Positions 43,695 to 53,255 of a stretch of 64,000 nt of DNA are shown one piece after another. The notes beneath the pieces are model-generated. The model made no database searches. It had not been told where the DNA came from and saw only the letters and a list, made by a program, of their open reading frames with translations. This DNA comes from Bacillus pseudomycoides. GTDB taxonomy: Bacteria > Bacillota > Bacilli > Bacillales > Bacillaceae_G. The stretch is from the NCBI RefSeq assembly GCF_002551005.1, contig NZ_NVOY01000004.1, forward strand, positions 226,097-290,096, given 5' to 3'. A program made the position numbers and the translations under genes. Positions within the stretch are counted from its first letter, which is position 1. Each line of letters starts with the position of its first letter.

Positions 43695-45062
43695 TCATTT
43701 TAACAATTTTCGGATGAATTTTAAAGCACTTTTTGTAGAAGAATAGCGGATTTTCATATCAAATGCTGTCGATTGAGACAAAATGCTTTTATAATGTGAA
43801 AATGTTTGAAAACTCTGCTCTCCGTGGTAACTCCCCAGTCCACTTTGGCCAACACCGCCAAATGGTAAATACGGCGTTGCTAGATGATATACAACATCAT
43901 TAATACAACCGCCTCCATAGGAAATGGATTGCGTTACTTGCTTTTGCACATCTCGTGCTTCAGAGAAAACATATAGTGCAAGCGGTTTCGGATGACTCTG
44001 AACAGTTGCTATCACATCTTCTATATTCTCATACTCTAATAGTGGTAAAATGGGACCAAAAATCTCATCTTCCATAACAGCATCATTCCACGATACATCT
44101 GTAAGTACTGTAGGTTCAATTAACAATTTATCTGGATCATAATTCCCGCCTACTACAGCCTGTCCATCTCTTAAAAATGAACATAATCTTTCAAAATGCC
44201 GCCCGCTCACAATTCGAACATACTTTTCATTTTGTAATGGCTTCTCTCCATATTGTTCATGCACAGCTTTTCTCATTTCTTCTATAAATTGATCTTTAAT
44301 TGAAGAATGAACGTATACATAATCAGGTGCCACGCACGTTTGTCCCGCATTTAAAAATTTCCCCCAGACAATTCGCCGCGCTGTAACATCAAGCTTTGCA
44401 TCTTTATGTACAATGCACGGACTTTTGCCGCCAAGCTCAAGTGTAAGGGGCGTTAATTGTTTTGCAGCTGCCTCCATAACAATTTTCCCAACTCCCACAC
44501 TACCAGTAAAGAAAATATAATCAAACGGTTCCTTCAGCAAAGCCGTGCTCACCTGGGCGTCGCCTTCTATTACAGCGACAAACTCTGGTGGAAATAACTC
44601 CGTTAACATTTTTGCAAGAACACTAGAAACATTTGGTGTTAACTCTGAAGGTTTTAAGACAACTGTATTTCCAGCCGCAATCGCTCCAACTAATGGGGCG
44701 ACCGCCAGTTGAAACGGATAATTCCACGGGGCAATTACTAACGTTACGCCATACGGCTCCGGAATAATTCTCCCTTTTGATCCGATATGAGTCATTGCCG
44801 TTTTCACACGCTTTGGTTTACTCCATTTCGGAAGATTTTTTATCAAAAAAGAAATTTCTTTTAATGTATAGCCAATTTCTGTTGTATACGATTCATGCTC
44901 TGATTTATTTAAATCCAGCTTTAGCGCTTCAAAAATTTCAGACTCATAGCGCTGAATACTTTCATATAACGCTCGCAACTGTTTCTTTCTTTCCTCTATT
45001 CCTCTTGTTTTCCCGCTATAAAAGTAGGATTTTTGTCGTTCCACAATAGAAGCAATCGTCAT
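43695..45062 (-). CDS. Aldehyde dehydrogenase (class 3 / fatty-aldehyde type)
   Basis: The 455-aa protein has the ALDH motifs TLELGGKSPCIV (catalytic Glu), NAGQTCVAPDYVYV (catalytic Cys), PWNYPFQLAV and EIFGPILPLL. It lacks the N-terminal extension of tetrameric ALDHs and has a hydrophobic/basic C-terminus, as in class 3 enzymes that oxidise aromatic or long-chain aldehydes. Monocistronic; ATG 45062 follows GGGGGGG-AAG. Confidence 0.9.
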   Translation of the reverse strand: MTIASIVERQKSYFYSGKTRGIEERKKQLRALYESIQRYESEIFEALKLDLNKSEHESYTTEIGYTLKEISFLIKNLPKWSKPKRVKTAMTHIGSKGRIIPEPYGVTLVIAPWNYPFQLAVAPLVGAIAAGNTVVLKPSELTPNVSSVLAKMLTELFPPEFVAVIEGDAQVSTALLKEPFDYIFFTGSVGVGKIVMEAAAKQLTPLTLELGGKSPCIVHKDAKLDVTARRIVWGKFLNAGQTCVAPDYVYVHSSIKDQFIEEMRKAVHEQYGEKPLQNEKYVRIVSGRHFERLCSFLRDGQAVVGGNYDPDKLLIEPTVLTDVSWNDAVMEDEIFGPILPLLEYENIEDVIATVQSHPKPLALYVFSEARDVQKQVTQSISYGGGCINDVVYHLATPYLPFGGVGQSGLGSYHGEQSFQTFSHYKSILSQSTAFDMKIRYSSTKSALKFIRKLLK

Positions 45063-45199
45063 AAAGCTTCCCCCCCCTTTACTTCATCATATATTATAAT
45101 ACATTTCTTGTTTTTTCTTATTAAAAATGAACTGACATGTAAAATTTTATTATATATTATTTTATTAATAGATTGAAATGTATGTTCCTATGAAAAAAA

Positions 45200-45225
45200 C
45201 TGTTGAAAGGGATTCCCTTCAACAG
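45200..45225 (-). terminator. Terminator of inhA copy A
   Basis: CTGTTGAAAGGGA / TCCCTTCAACAG, with seven A before the stem giving a T run on the minus strand. The same hairpin follows inhA copy B. Confidence 0.85.
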
Positions 45226-45236
45226 CTTCTCCATCA

Positions 45237-47624
45237 TTAACGATATAAACGAACTGCACCTGCAGAATTATCATCTGCTTGTCCAACTACTTCAAATTTC
45301 AAGCCAAGCTTCGGTACTTTACGTCCTGCATCTGGGATTAAATCGTTCATATACGATTTAGAATCATCAAACTTCGTTACACCTGGTAACCCTTTGTAAT
45401 CAAATGTTCCGCGTGTTTTAGATACAACTTTCCATGCTGGCGTTTGGTTAAAGGAGAACGCAGCGTCTGCGATTTGGAATCGTGTACTATTTTTCACAGT
45501 TGGCTTGCCGTTTAACGTTCCAACAATTGCCTCTGGGTGAGAGTCAACAACCCCTAAGAAACCTTCGCCTGGATGAATACCAACCCAGTTATCTGTGAAG
45601 CTAGTGTCTGCATACCATACAACAAGACCTGTATTATACGGTACACCGCTGCTATATTTTAGCGCTTCATCAGCACCAGTGTAGTTTCTCCACTCTAAAT
45701 AATAGTTATGTTTCTTCTTCTCAAAACCGTCTGATGCAACGAAACCGTTTAATTTTAATTTCGCTTCGCCTTCTGCATCATCAGAGAACGCAACATTTCC
45801 ATCAACAGTTAATGTCGCATTATCAAGAGTAAAACCGTTTGGTGCTAAACCACCATCTGTAATGTATTCGAATACTAGTTTTACTTTTTGACCTTTAAAT
45901 TGGCTTAAGTCATATGACTTATCTACCCATTTACCGTCAGTTGTGTCCACACCATTTTTCACATTCTTTTCGCCAATTCGATCCACTAACGTTTTTGTAC
46001 CATCTTCTGTCACTGCATGTACTTCAAGGAAGTCATAACCTGTTTCAATTTCATACAATGATTTGTAATCGAACTTCGCATTTGTTGCATTTGTTAAATC
46101 AAACACTGGCGTTTCTAATGTTGTATGAAGATCATCACCTTTTGTACTATAGTAATATTTCTTACCAAATGCAGGCTGAATACCTTTTACATCTTTATCT
46201 GGTAAGTTAACGCGAATCAGACCAGGACGAGCTGATTTCGTTACACTTTGATCTAAGTACGTCGCAAAACCGATACCGCGATTTAATTTATCATAGTCAG
46301 CCTCTACAATATTTGCCCAGTTTCCACCCATGTTCTTTTGAAAGAACTCTTTGTTTTGCGGAGAGAAACTCGGTGGCGTTGAACCTGCAATTCTACCTGC
46401 CCAGCTGCCGCCGCTCATAACAGACCAAGAGTGAATTGGCTCACCTGATCCAGAATACTTCGTATCATACTCATCTGGAAGACCTAAATCATGACCAAAT
46501 TCATGTGCGAATACACCAACTGCTCCGTCTTCTGGCTCAATTGTATAGTCGTATGCTGCCATTTTACCGCCCCAGTTATCAACCTTTGCCTTCGTTCCAT
46601 CAATTGGATATGGTGCTCCAAGGTTCCAGCGATGTGACCAAATTGCGTCATCACCTAATCTACCACCGCCTCCATCTTGGCCAACTCCAGCGTGAATGAC
46701 CATCAAGTGATCAATAAGACCATCTGGTTCGTTTTTATTTCCATCTCCATTATTGTCATATTGATCGTACTGGTCAAATTCAGATAAATCAATACCACTT
46801 TCTACAGCTGCATTTAATGCCTCTTTTACAAAATCACGAGGTCCTTTTGGTCCTTTATTATCATGACCGCCATCGCCAGCATCTGCACCATAATCCGCTG
46901 CTTTACCAGGAACTGTCAACCACTTTGTTACTGTCCCATCGACTGTATAGCTACCACCAGATTGCTCTTCATAATATTGTTTAAATGTTGGGATTTTTGA
47001 ACCATCAAAGAGTGTAAACGGCTCATCACCAAATAACATTTTTTGATAATGTTCTGGATTAAAATCATTTGAATACATATAACCTGGTACTTGATCAATA
47101 TTGTTATGCTTAAAGTCAGCAAACTCTACTAGCAATACAAGAACTTTATCTTTACGAACATCCCCATTATATCCTTTTTGCTTCGCTGAACTTGTTGGTA
47201 CTTTGCCGTTTAATCCCCCTTTAACCGGCTCTTGCCCAGCTGCTGGCCCTCCAGCAGGTTGATCAGCTTTTTCTTTCGCATCTGCTTTTGCATCTTTAAC
47301 TTTTTTCAAAAAGTCAAAAGCTTCTCTCGAGACACTGTCCCCTGCTGCTGGTTCTTTTCCAGCATTTTTGCCTTTTTTCTTCTCTACGTATTTTTCAGCA
47401 GCTTTTAATGTGTCTTCTTTCGACGCAGATTCACTAATGACACCACGTTTCTTGAGCGCGTCTACTAAACGATCCTCTGGAATTAAATTTTCATCAATTG
47501 GACTTAAAGCTCCTACATTAGACGGCGTTGCCGCATAGACAGATTGACTGCCAAACCCAAATGTGCAGCTAAGCACAGCTGTCGCCGCGAGCGTAGACAG
47601 CACCTTAAAAGGCTTTTTCTTCAT
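45237..47624 (-). CDS. inhA: Immune inhibitor A metalloprotease, copy A
   Basis: The 795-aa secreted M6 peptidase has a signal peptide (residues 1 to about 32, ending SQSVYA), a pro-region, and the zinc motif HEFGH at 374-378 ([17 protein letters not shown]). A long C-terminal region with MAM/jelly-roll-like blocks follows. InhA cleaves host antimicrobial and matrix proteins and processes other secreted proteins. It is nearly collinear with copy B at 48668, including the terminator and upstream sequence, so the two are a tandem duplicate pair. ATG 47624 follows AGGGAGGAATAGG. Confidence 0.93.
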   Translation of the reverse strand: MKKKPFKVLSTLAATAVLSCTFGFGSQSVYAATPSNVGALSPIDENLIPEDRLVDALKKRGVISESASKEDTLKAAEKYVEKKKGKNAGKEPAAGDSVSREAFDFLKKVKDAKADAKEKADQPAGGPAAGQEPVKGGLNGKVPTSSAKQKGYNGDVRKDKVLVLLVEFADFKHNNIDQVPGYMYSNDFNPEHYQKMLFGDEPFTLFDGSKIPTFKQYYEEQSGGSYTVDGTVTKWLTVPGKAADYGADAGDGGHDNKGPKGPRDFVKEALNAAVESGIDLSEFDQYDQYDNNGDGNKNEPDGLIDHLMVIHAGVGQDGGGGRLGDDAIWSHRWNLGAPYPIDGTKAKVDNWGGKMAAYDYTIEPEDGAVGVFAHEFGHDLGLPDEYDTKYSGSGEPIHSWSVMSGGSWAGRIAGSTPPSFSPQNKEFFQKNMGGNWANIVEADYDKLNRGIGFATYLDQSVTKSARPGLIRVNLPDKDVKGIQPAFGKKYYYSTKGDDLHTTLETPVFDLTNATNAKFDYKSLYEIETGYDFLEVHAVTEDGTKTLVDRIGEKNVKNGVDTTDGKWVDKSYDLSQFKGQKVKLVFEYITDGGLAPNGFTLDNATLTVDGNVAFSDDAEGEAKLKLNGFVASDGFEKKKHNYYLEWRNYTGADEALKYSSGVPYNTGLVVWYADTSFTDNWVGIHPGEGFLGVVDSHPEAIVGTLNGKPTVKNSTRFQIADAAFSFNQTPAWKVVSKTRGTFDYKGLPGVTKFDDSKSYMNDLIPDAGRKVPKLGLKFEVVGQADDNSAGAVRLYR

Positions 47625-47970
47625 TCCTATTCCTCCCTAACATCAAATAAGTTCCAATATTTTGATAATAAAAAAGATTCAATAATTTTACAATATATTG
47701 TCTTAATTTGTAATATTTTAAAAAAAATCCTTTGTTTCGGATTGATATATATTCGGATTCAACAATGTTTTCAGAAAATATTGATAAAAGTTGATAAAAC
47801 TATTAAAATTTCTGTATGTAATTGCAAGATATTAGTCTTGATTGATAAATTTTCTAAAAATATACAAATTTTACATTATTTTAACACGATTTTATTTTTT
47901 CATATTATAATAGTGTTAATGAATTAGTTTTCTAGCTTTTATAACCGCAATTATTAGGGAGGCGTCATTT
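47625..47970. other. AT-rich divergent region between inhA copy A and sinI
   Basis: No gene. The first 100 bases resemble the region upstream of inhA copy B (shared AATATATTGTCTTAATTTGT-like block). The middle is extremely AT-rich and may hold both promoters; I see no clear operator. Confidence 0.5.
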
Positions 47971-48102
47971 GTGCAAACGGATAACAAAGAAATACTTGAT
48001 TCAGAATGGATTGATTTATTATTAGAAGCTTTAGATATGAATATGACCAGTACAGAGGTATCTAATTTTTTGAAACATGGAAATCAACCCTCACAGAACT
48101 AA
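47971..48102 (+). CDS. sinI: SinI, antagonist of SinR (GTG start)
   Basis: GTG 47971 follows AGGGAGG and opens 43 codons. The sequence LDSEWIDLLLEALDMNM then TSTEVSNFLK is the SinI helix that pairs with the SinR C-terminal domain. SinI binds SinR one to one and so relieves repression of matrix genes. It lies 84 bases before sinR on the same strand. Confidence 0.88.
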   Translation: MQTDNKEILDSEWIDLLLEALDMNMTSTEVSNFLKHGNQPSQN

Positions 48103-48110
48103 CCGACATT

Positions 48111-48139
48111 GTTCTTTTTAGAGAAAAATGTGTTATAAT
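48111..48139 (+). promoter_or_regulatory. Possible sinR promoter with SinR-like box
   Basis: TATAAT (48134-48139) precedes sinR by about 50 bases; the -35 (TTGTTC, 19 bases upstream) is weak. GTTCTTT at 48111-48117 matches the SinR half-site, which would allow autoregulation. Confidence 0.45.
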
Positions 48140-48186
48140 AAATTACATCTTAAGTCGAATACATACAGTAAGAAAGGTGCGCTAAT

Positions 48187-48510
48187 ATGATTGGAGAACG
48201 TATAAAACGACTGCGTCTACAAAGAGGCATCTCCTTAACAGAACTTGCCGAAAAAGCAGGCGTTGCAAAGTCATATATTAGTTCTATTGAACGAAACTTA
48301 CAAAAAAATCCTTCGATCCAATTTCTCGAAAAGATTTCTAACGTTCTGCACGTTCCTGTTGATGTACTTCTTCATGATGAACCAACTGAGGAACATACAA
48401 TGGACTCTGAGTGGATCAAACTCGTTAAAGAGGCCATGCATTCCGGTGTTTCAAAAGAGCAATTTCGTGAATTTTTAGAGTTTAATAAGTGGAAACAACA
48501 AAAAAAATGA
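48187..48510 (+). CDS. sinR: SinR, master regulator of matrix genes
   Basis: The 107-aa protein has an Xre-type helix-turn-helix (IKRLRLQRGISLTELAEKAG, VAKSYISSIERNLQKNPSIQ) and a C-terminal two-helix oligomerisation domain (DSEWIKLVKEAMHSGVSKEQ, FREFLEFNKW) that SinI mimics and captures. SinR represses matrix operons such as tapA-sipW-tasA in B. subtilis; here the sipW and calY genes lie a few kb away with matching boxes. ATG 48187 follows AAAGGTG. It is the only intact sinR of the duplicated unit. Confidence 0.92.
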   Translation: MIGERIKRLRLQRGISLTELAEKAGVAKSYISSIERNLQKNPSIQFLEKISNVLHVPVDVLLHDEPTEEHTMDSEWIKLVKEAMHSGVSKEQFREFLEFNKWKQQKK

Positions 48511-48517
48511 TGCGAGA

Positions 48518-48545
48518 AGAGTACTTTCAATGAAGGTGCTCTTTT
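48518..48545 (+). terminator. Terminator of sinIR
   Basis: AAGAGTACTTTC / AAGGTGCTCTTT stem followed by T; the same hairpin survives after the decayed sinR at 51.45 kb. Confidence 0.75.
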
Positions 48546-48631
48546 TATTTATTATAAATGCAAATTGAAAAACCGACATCTTTTTTATCAGTGTGGACAG
48601 ATAAAAAAGATGTTCAAACACAAAAACAAGC

Positions 48632-48660
48632 TGTTGAAAGGAATCCCTTTCAACAGCTTT
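48632..48660 (-). terminator. Terminator of inhA copy B
   Basis: CTGTTGAAAGGAAT / CCCTTTCAACAG, the counterpart of the hairpin after copy A. Confidence 0.8.
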
Positions 48661-48667
48661 TCCATTA

Positions 48668-51055
48668 TTAACGATATAAACGAACTGCACCTGCAGAATT
48701 ATCATCTGCTTGTCCAACTACTTCAAATTTCAATCCAAGCTTCGGTACTTTACGTCCTGCATCTGGGATTAAATTGTTCATATACGTTTTAGAATCATCA
48801 AACTTCGCTACACCTGGTAATCCTTTGTAATCAAATGTTCCGCGTGATGGAGATACAACTTTCCACGCTGGCGTTTGGTTAAAGGAGAACGCAGCATCTG
48901 CAATTTGATATCGTGTGCTATTTGCAACAGATGGTTTGCCATTTAATGTCCCCACAATTGCCTCTGGATGAGAATCAACAACCCCTAAGAATCCATCTCC
49001 TGGGTGAACACCAACCCAGTTATCTGTGTAACTAGTGTCTGCATACCATACTACAAGACCTGTATTGTACACTGGACCACGACCATGTTTTAATGCTTCA
49101 TCTGCACCAGCATAGTTTCTCCACTCTAAATAGTAGTTATGTTTCTTCTTATCAAAACCATCAGATACAACGAAACCGTTTAATTTTAATTTCGCTTCGC
49201 CTTCTGCATCATCAGAGAACGCAACATTTCCATCAACAGTTAATGTCGCATTATCAAGAGTAAAGCCGTTTGGTGCTAGACCACCATCTGTAATGTATTC
49301 GAATACTAGTTTTACTTTTTGACCTTTAAATTGGCTTAAGTCATATGACTTATCTACCCATTTACCATCTGTTGTGTCCATACCATTCTTCACATTCTTT
49401 TCACCAATTCGATCCACTAACGTTTTCTTACCATCTTCTGTCACTGCATGTACTTCAAGGAAGTCATAACCAGTTTCAATTTCATACAATGATTTGTAAT
49501 CAAACTTCGCATTTCTTGCATTTGTTAAATCAAACACTGGCGTTTCTAATGTCGTATGAAGGTCATCGCCTTTTGTACTATAGTAATATTTCTTACCAAA
49601 TGCAGGCTGAATACCTTTTACATCTTTATCTGGTAAGTTAACACGAATCAGACCAGGACGAGCTGATTTCGTTACACTTTGATCTAAAAATGTTGCATAA
49701 CCAATACCTTTATTTAACTTATCATAATCGACTTCAGCAATATTTGCCCAGTCCCCACCAATTGTTTTTTGGAAAAACTCTTTATTTTGCGGCGAGAAGC
49801 TTGTTGGTGTTGTCCCCGCAATGTTACCTGCCCAGCTGCCGCCACTCATAATAGACCAAGATTGAATTGGCTCACCTGCACCAGAATACTTTGTATCATA
49901 TTCATCTGGAAGACCTAAATCATGACCATATTCATGTGCGAATACACCAACTGCTCCGTCTTCTGGCTCAACTGTATAATCGTATGCAGCCATTTTGCCG
50001 CCCCAGTTATCAACTTTTGCCTTCGTTCCATCAATTGGATATACTTTCCCAAGATTCCAGCGATGTGACCAAATTGCGTCATCTCCTAATTTACCACCGC
50101 CTGCTTCTTGACCAACTCCAGCATGAAGAATCATTAAATGATCAATAAGACCATCTGGTTGATTTTTATTTCCGTCTCCATTTATGTCATATTGATCAAA
50201 TTGATCAAACTCTGATAAATCAAGACCGCTATCTACAGCTGCTTTTAAAGCATCTTTTACAAGATCACGAGGTCCTTTTGGTCCTTTATTATCATGACCG
50301 CCATCGCCAGCATCTGCACCATAATCTGCAGCTTTTCCTGGAACTGTTAACCACTTTGTTACTGTCCCATCGACTGTATAACTACCACCAGATTGCTCTT
50401 CATAATATTGTTTAAATGTTGGGATTTTTGAACCATCAAACAACGTAAACTGCTCATCACCAAATAACATTTTTTGATAATGTTCTTGATTAAAATCGTT
50501 TGAATACATATAACCCGGTTCTTGATCAATATTGTTATGTTTAAAATCAGCATATTCTACTAGTAATACAAGTACTTTATCTTTACGAACATCACCATTA
50601 TATTGTTTTTGCTTCGCTGAACTAGTTGGTACTTTTCCGTTTAATCCCCCTTTAACCGGAGCTTGTCCAGCGGCTGGCCCTTCAGCAGGTTGATTTGCTT
50701 TTTCTTTCGCATCCGCTTTTGCATCTTTCACTTTTTTCAAAAAGTCAGACGCTTCTTGCGTAACACTATCCCCCGCTGCTGGTTCTTTTCCAGCATTTTC
50801 GCCTTTTTTCTTCTCTACGTATTTTTCAACAGCTTTTAATGTGTCTTCTTTCGACGCAGATTCACTAATTACACCGCGTTTCTTAAGCGCGTCTGCTAAA
50901 CGATCATCTGGAATTAAATGATCGTCGATTGGACTTAAAGATCCTCCATTAGACGGTGTTGCCGCATAAACAGATTGACTACCAAACCCAAATGTGCAAC
51001 TAAGCACAGCTGTCGCCGCAAGCGTAGACAGCACTTTAAAAGGCTTTTTCTTCAT
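48668..51055 (-). CDS. inhA: Immune inhibitor A metalloprotease, copy B
   Basis: The protein has the same length as copy A (795 aa) and the same signal peptide, with the zinc motif HEYGH at 374-378. Differences are scattered (for example [16 protein letters not shown] against [15 protein letters not shown]), while the C-terminal half has long unchanged stretches. Both copies keep an open frame, ribosome site and terminator, so both appear functional. ATG 51055 follows GGGGAGGAATAGGG; an upstream in-frame ATG at 51088 contains that site. Confidence 0.93.
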   Translation of the reverse strand: MKKKPFKVLSTLAATAVLSCTFGFGSQSVYAATPSNGGSLSPIDDHLIPDDRLADALKKRGVISESASKEDTLKAVEKYVEKKKGENAGKEPAAGDSVTQEASDFLKKVKDAKADAKEKANQPAEGPAAGQAPVKGGLNGKVPTSSAKQKQYNGDVRKDKVLVLLVEYADFKHNNIDQEPGYMYSNDFNQEHYQKMLFGDEQFTLFDGSKIPTFKQYYEEQSGGSYTVDGTVTKWLTVPGKAADYGADAGDGGHDNKGPKGPRDLVKDALKAAVDSGLDLSEFDQFDQYDINGDGNKNQPDGLIDHLMILHAGVGQEAGGGKLGDDAIWSHRWNLGKVYPIDGTKAKVDNWGGKMAAYDYTVEPEDGAVGVFAHEYGHDLGLPDEYDTKYSGAGEPIQSWSIMSGGSWAGNIAGTTPTSFSPQNKEFFQKTIGGDWANIAEVDYDKLNKGIGYATFLDQSVTKSARPGLIRVNLPDKDVKGIQPAFGKKYYYSTKGDDLHTTLETPVFDLTNARNAKFDYKSLYEIETGYDFLEVHAVTEDGKKTLVDRIGEKNVKNGMDTTDGKWVDKSYDLSQFKGQKVKLVFEYITDGGLAPNGFTLDNATLTVDGNVAFSDDAEGEAKLKLNGFVVSDGFDKKKHNYYLEWRNYAGADEALKHGRGPVYNTGLVVWYADTSYTDNWVGVHPGDGFLGVVDSHPEAIVGTLNGKPSVANSTRYQIADAAFSFNQTPAWKVVSPSRGTFDYKGLPGVAKFDDSKTYMNNLIPDAGRKVPKLGLKFEVVGQADDNSAGAVRLYR

Positions 51056-51234
51056 CCCTATTCCTCCCCAAATTAAAATATGTACCAATATTTAGATAAT
51101 AAAGAAAATTCTATTATTTTGCAATATATCGTCTCAATTTGTAATATTTTTGAAAAATTACGTTTTTTCTATATGATCATATATATTAATTAAATGATTT
51201 TTAGAGAATATTGATAAAATAAGGGGCGTCATTT

Positions 51235-51366
51235 GTGCAAACGGATAACAAAGAAATACTTGATTCAGAATGGATTGATTTATTGTAATAAGCTTTAGAT
51301 ATGAATATGAGTAGTGCGGAAGTATGTAACGTTTTAAGACATGGAAATCAATCATCACAGAGCTAA
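51235..51366 (+). pseudogene. Decayed second sinI
   Basis: The sequence after GGGGCGTCATTT is the same GTG start and first 17 codons as sinI (MQTDNKEILDSEWIDLL). A TAATAA double stop then replaces the codons for L-E (TTATTGTAATAAGC against TTATTATTAGAAGC). The remaining codons (ALDMNMSSAEVCNVLRHGNQ) still align to the end. It is the partner of the intact sinI at 47971. Confidence 0.9.
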
Positions 51367-51387
51367 CCAACATTGTATTTTAAAAAA

Positions 51388-51440
51388 AGCAATTTCATGA
51401 ATTTTTAGAGTTTAATAAGTGGAAACAACAAAAAAATAAT
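51388..51440 (+). pseudogene. Remnant of a second sinR (3' end only)
   Basis: About 50 bases match the last codons of sinR (QFREFLEFNKWKQQK), with a stop introduced in the first part. They are followed by the same terminator-like hairpin. The helix-turn-helix and most of the oligomerisation domain are deleted; only about 20 bases separate the sinI relic from this one. Confidence 0.88.
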
Positions 51441-51454
51441 GTAGGAAGGGTACT

Positions 51455-51478
51455 TTCTATGAGGGTGCTCTTTTTATT
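51455..51478 (+). terminator. Relic of the sinIR terminator
   Basis: GGGTACTTTC / GAGGGTGCTC followed by T, the counterpart of the hairpin at 48518. Confidence 0.55.
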
Positions 51479-51487
51479 CGTATGATA

Positions 51488-51513
51488 AAAAGCGGAGGAA
51501 ATCCTCCGCTTTC
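51488..51513 (-). terminator. Terminator of calY
   Basis: AAAGCGGAGGA / TCCTCCGCTTT with a T run on the minus strand, just past the calY stop. Confidence 0.85.
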
Positions 51514-51523
51514 ATTATATTGC

Positions 51524-52117
51524 TTACTTCTCTTCACCATCAGTTTGTGAAGCATTGAAAGTCCATTCTAAATTCAATTTATCGCCTTGGAAGATATTTT
51601 GATCTTGTCCATTATCTTCGAATACGAATTGTACCCATAAGTAATCTTCTGAACCAGCTTTTAAGCCGCCTTCTTCAGCCCATTCAGGAGCAAATACATC
51701 TTTTGCAACTACATCTGGATCTGCGTTTTGTAGGTCAGCTAACGTAGTTTCATAGACTGGCTCACTTTGTTTATCCCAGTTCCAGATAAACTTCACTTTA
51801 ATGTGCTTACCAAAATCTTCACCATTATTATCGCCTTTGCTATCGATTACTGCATATTTAGTAGCTAGCTTTACATCTTTAATTGCTAATGAACCTTTAT
51901 TTTGTAATAAAAATTCTTTTTTCACGGAATCGCCAGGTTTTAAGTTGTCGATATCAACGATAGTTTTTGGATTAAGCGCAAGATCTAATGTACCTGCCGC
52001 AAATGTATTGTTAGATACTTCTTTATCGCTAAAGTATGCAAACGTTCCTCCACCGATTAAAGATAACCCTAATGCTGCTGATGCTACTCCCATGCCTAAC
52101 TTTTTCTTAAGACCCAT
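51524..52117 (-). CDS. calY: Camelysin / TasA-family matrix fibre protein
   Basis: The 197-aa protein has a SipW-type signal (MGLKKKLGMGVASAALG, GGGTFAYFSDKEVSNNTFAA) and a TasA/CalY beta-sandwich with acidic loops. CalY is a major cell-surface and matrix fibre protein of the B. cereus group; protease activity was claimed in older work. ATG 52117 follows GGGGGAAT; an upstream in-frame ATG (52132) has none. SinR-like boxes and a Spo0A-like box lie upstream. Confidence 0.92.
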   Translation of the reverse strand: MGLKKKLGMGVASAALGLSLIGGGTFAYFSDKEVSNNTFAAGTLDLALNPKTIVDIDNLKPGDSVKKEFLLQNKGSLAIKDVKLATKYAVIDSKGDNNGEDFGKHIKVKFIWNWDKQSEPVYETTLADLQNADPDVVAKDVFAPEWAEEGGLKAGSEDYLWVQFVFEDNGQDQNIFQGDKLNLEWTFNASQTDGEEK

Positions 52118-52408
52118 TCTAAATTCCCCCAATTTTCTTTTTATTGTTAGCTCTTATGTAGATAAGAGATGTAACTAATAAAATAATTGCTTCGTTTCGA
52201 CATAACCGTTGCACGTCTGCTACCCAAATAGCTCTATGTATGTTCTTTACTAAGTCCCTTATGTTCATTATAAAGAACATGAAGTGTAAAAATAAAACCT
52301 CAAAAAGTTCTGTATTTTCTGTTTTTTTAACGTTTTAATTTACTTTTCTGCCTTTTTCGTCACTTTCCTTACAATTTCTCTTTTTTTATACATATATAAT
52401 ACTTCCCT
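52118..52408 (-). promoter_or_regulatory. calY control region with SinR-like and Spo0A-like boxes
   Basis: GTTCTTT at 52242-52248 and its inverse AAAGAAC at 52272-52278 match the SinR half-site GTTCTYT. ATGTTC...GAACAT (52261-52280) forms an inverted repeat around the second. TGTCGAA on the minus strand (52196-52202) matches the Spo0A core and lies about 80 bases before calY. Confidence 0.6.
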
Positions 52409-53062
52409 TTATTTTCGCTTCATTCGTTTTCCGTATACAAAGAATCCCACCATCATCATTCCAATTCCGATTAAGATAGAATACATATAATCAGCACCTG
52501 TACGCGGTAATAGTTTTATATGATTTGCTGAATCATTTCCATTCGTACTGCCATTAGAATCTTTCGGTTCACCGATATGACTACCGTCTTCTTCAGCATA
52601 AAATACAAACTTAACTTGTGTTTCTAATCCTTGATACTCATTTCCTAGTTCCTCAGGAAAGCGCATAATATATTGTAACTGTTCACTCTGCCCCGCAGAT
52701 AATGTACGTCCTGTTAGCTTTGTAAAACCACTTAAACTCCCTTTATAAAGAACATGTTCTTGCTGATCCTTTACTTCTAATGTTAATCCATCATATAGCT
52801 TTTTCGAGCCTTCTGTAAACTCAGCAGACATCGTATATAAAAATTCCGATGCTCCTTCATTATTCACACGAATGCTCCGCTTCGCCCAGTCCCCAGGCTT
52901 CATATCCTTCGTTACATCAAATAGCATCTCTTTTGGTGTTAAACTTAAATCAATTTCCTTACGCTCCTTAGCGAGCACTTTTTCCATACTTGTTGTAATT
53001 CCAATGATGAATGCAACTATACAATATACGATCACGATATACCACAGCTTTTTCCGTTTCAT
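52409..53062 (-). CDS. LPXTG-anchored surface protein in the matrix locus
   Basis: The 217-aa protein has a signal/anchor (LWYIVIVYCIVAFIIGI) and a beta-rich ectodomain of about 150 residues (IDLSLTPKEMLFDVTKDMKPGD; TMSAEFTEGSKKLY). It ends with the sortase signal LPRTG at about 185-189, a hydrophobic stretch and GKRMKRK. Sortase would link it to peptidoglycan. Position between the DUF4047 gene and calY suggests that it holds or organises matrix fibres; this is inference. I do not recall it as part of the usual sipW-tasA-calY locus. ATG 53062 rather than 53068 fits the GAGGG site. Confidence 0.8.
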   Translation of the reverse strand: MKRKKLWYIVIVYCIVAFIIGITTSMEKVLAKERKEIDLSLTPKEMLFDVTKDMKPGDWAKRSIRVNNEGASEFLYTMSAEFTEGSKKLYDGLTLEVKDQQEHVLYKGSLSGFTKLTGRTLSAGQSEQLQYIMRFPEELGNEYQGLETQVKFVFYAEEDGSHIGEPKDSNGSTNGNDSANHIKLLPRTGADYMYSILIGIGMMMVGFFVYGKRMKRK

Positions 53063-53091
53063 AATCATCCCTCATAAAATATGAAATAAGA

Positions 53092-53118
53092 AAAGGCAAG
53101 GCGACTCGCCTTTTCGAT
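53092..53118 (-). terminator. Hairpin between the DUF4047 and LPXTG genes
   Basis: On the minus strand GAAAAGGCGAGTCGCCTTGC then CTTTTC can fold, followed by T-rich sequence; it may partly separate the two transcripts. Confidence 0.5.
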
Positions 53119-53255
53119 TAAAAACGCTATCTTTGCCTGTATCTTATGATGTATGAAATGTACATTTAAAATTTAGTTTTTCATCTTGGAAGTTATTTTT
53201 AGTCTATTTACATTCTCGTGAAATCTATTTTTTAACCTTTCCTTACAAGTATGTG

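Noticed and set aside
45237-51055. The two inhA genes as an assembly artefact
   Set aside because: The copies differ at many scattered positions and have different flanks (intact against decayed sinI-sinR), so a false duplication is unlikely.
51241-51300. A functional truncated SinI of about 17 residues
   Set aside because: The double stop falls before the SinR-contacting helix is complete and the adjacent sinR is deleted; decay is the simpler reading.
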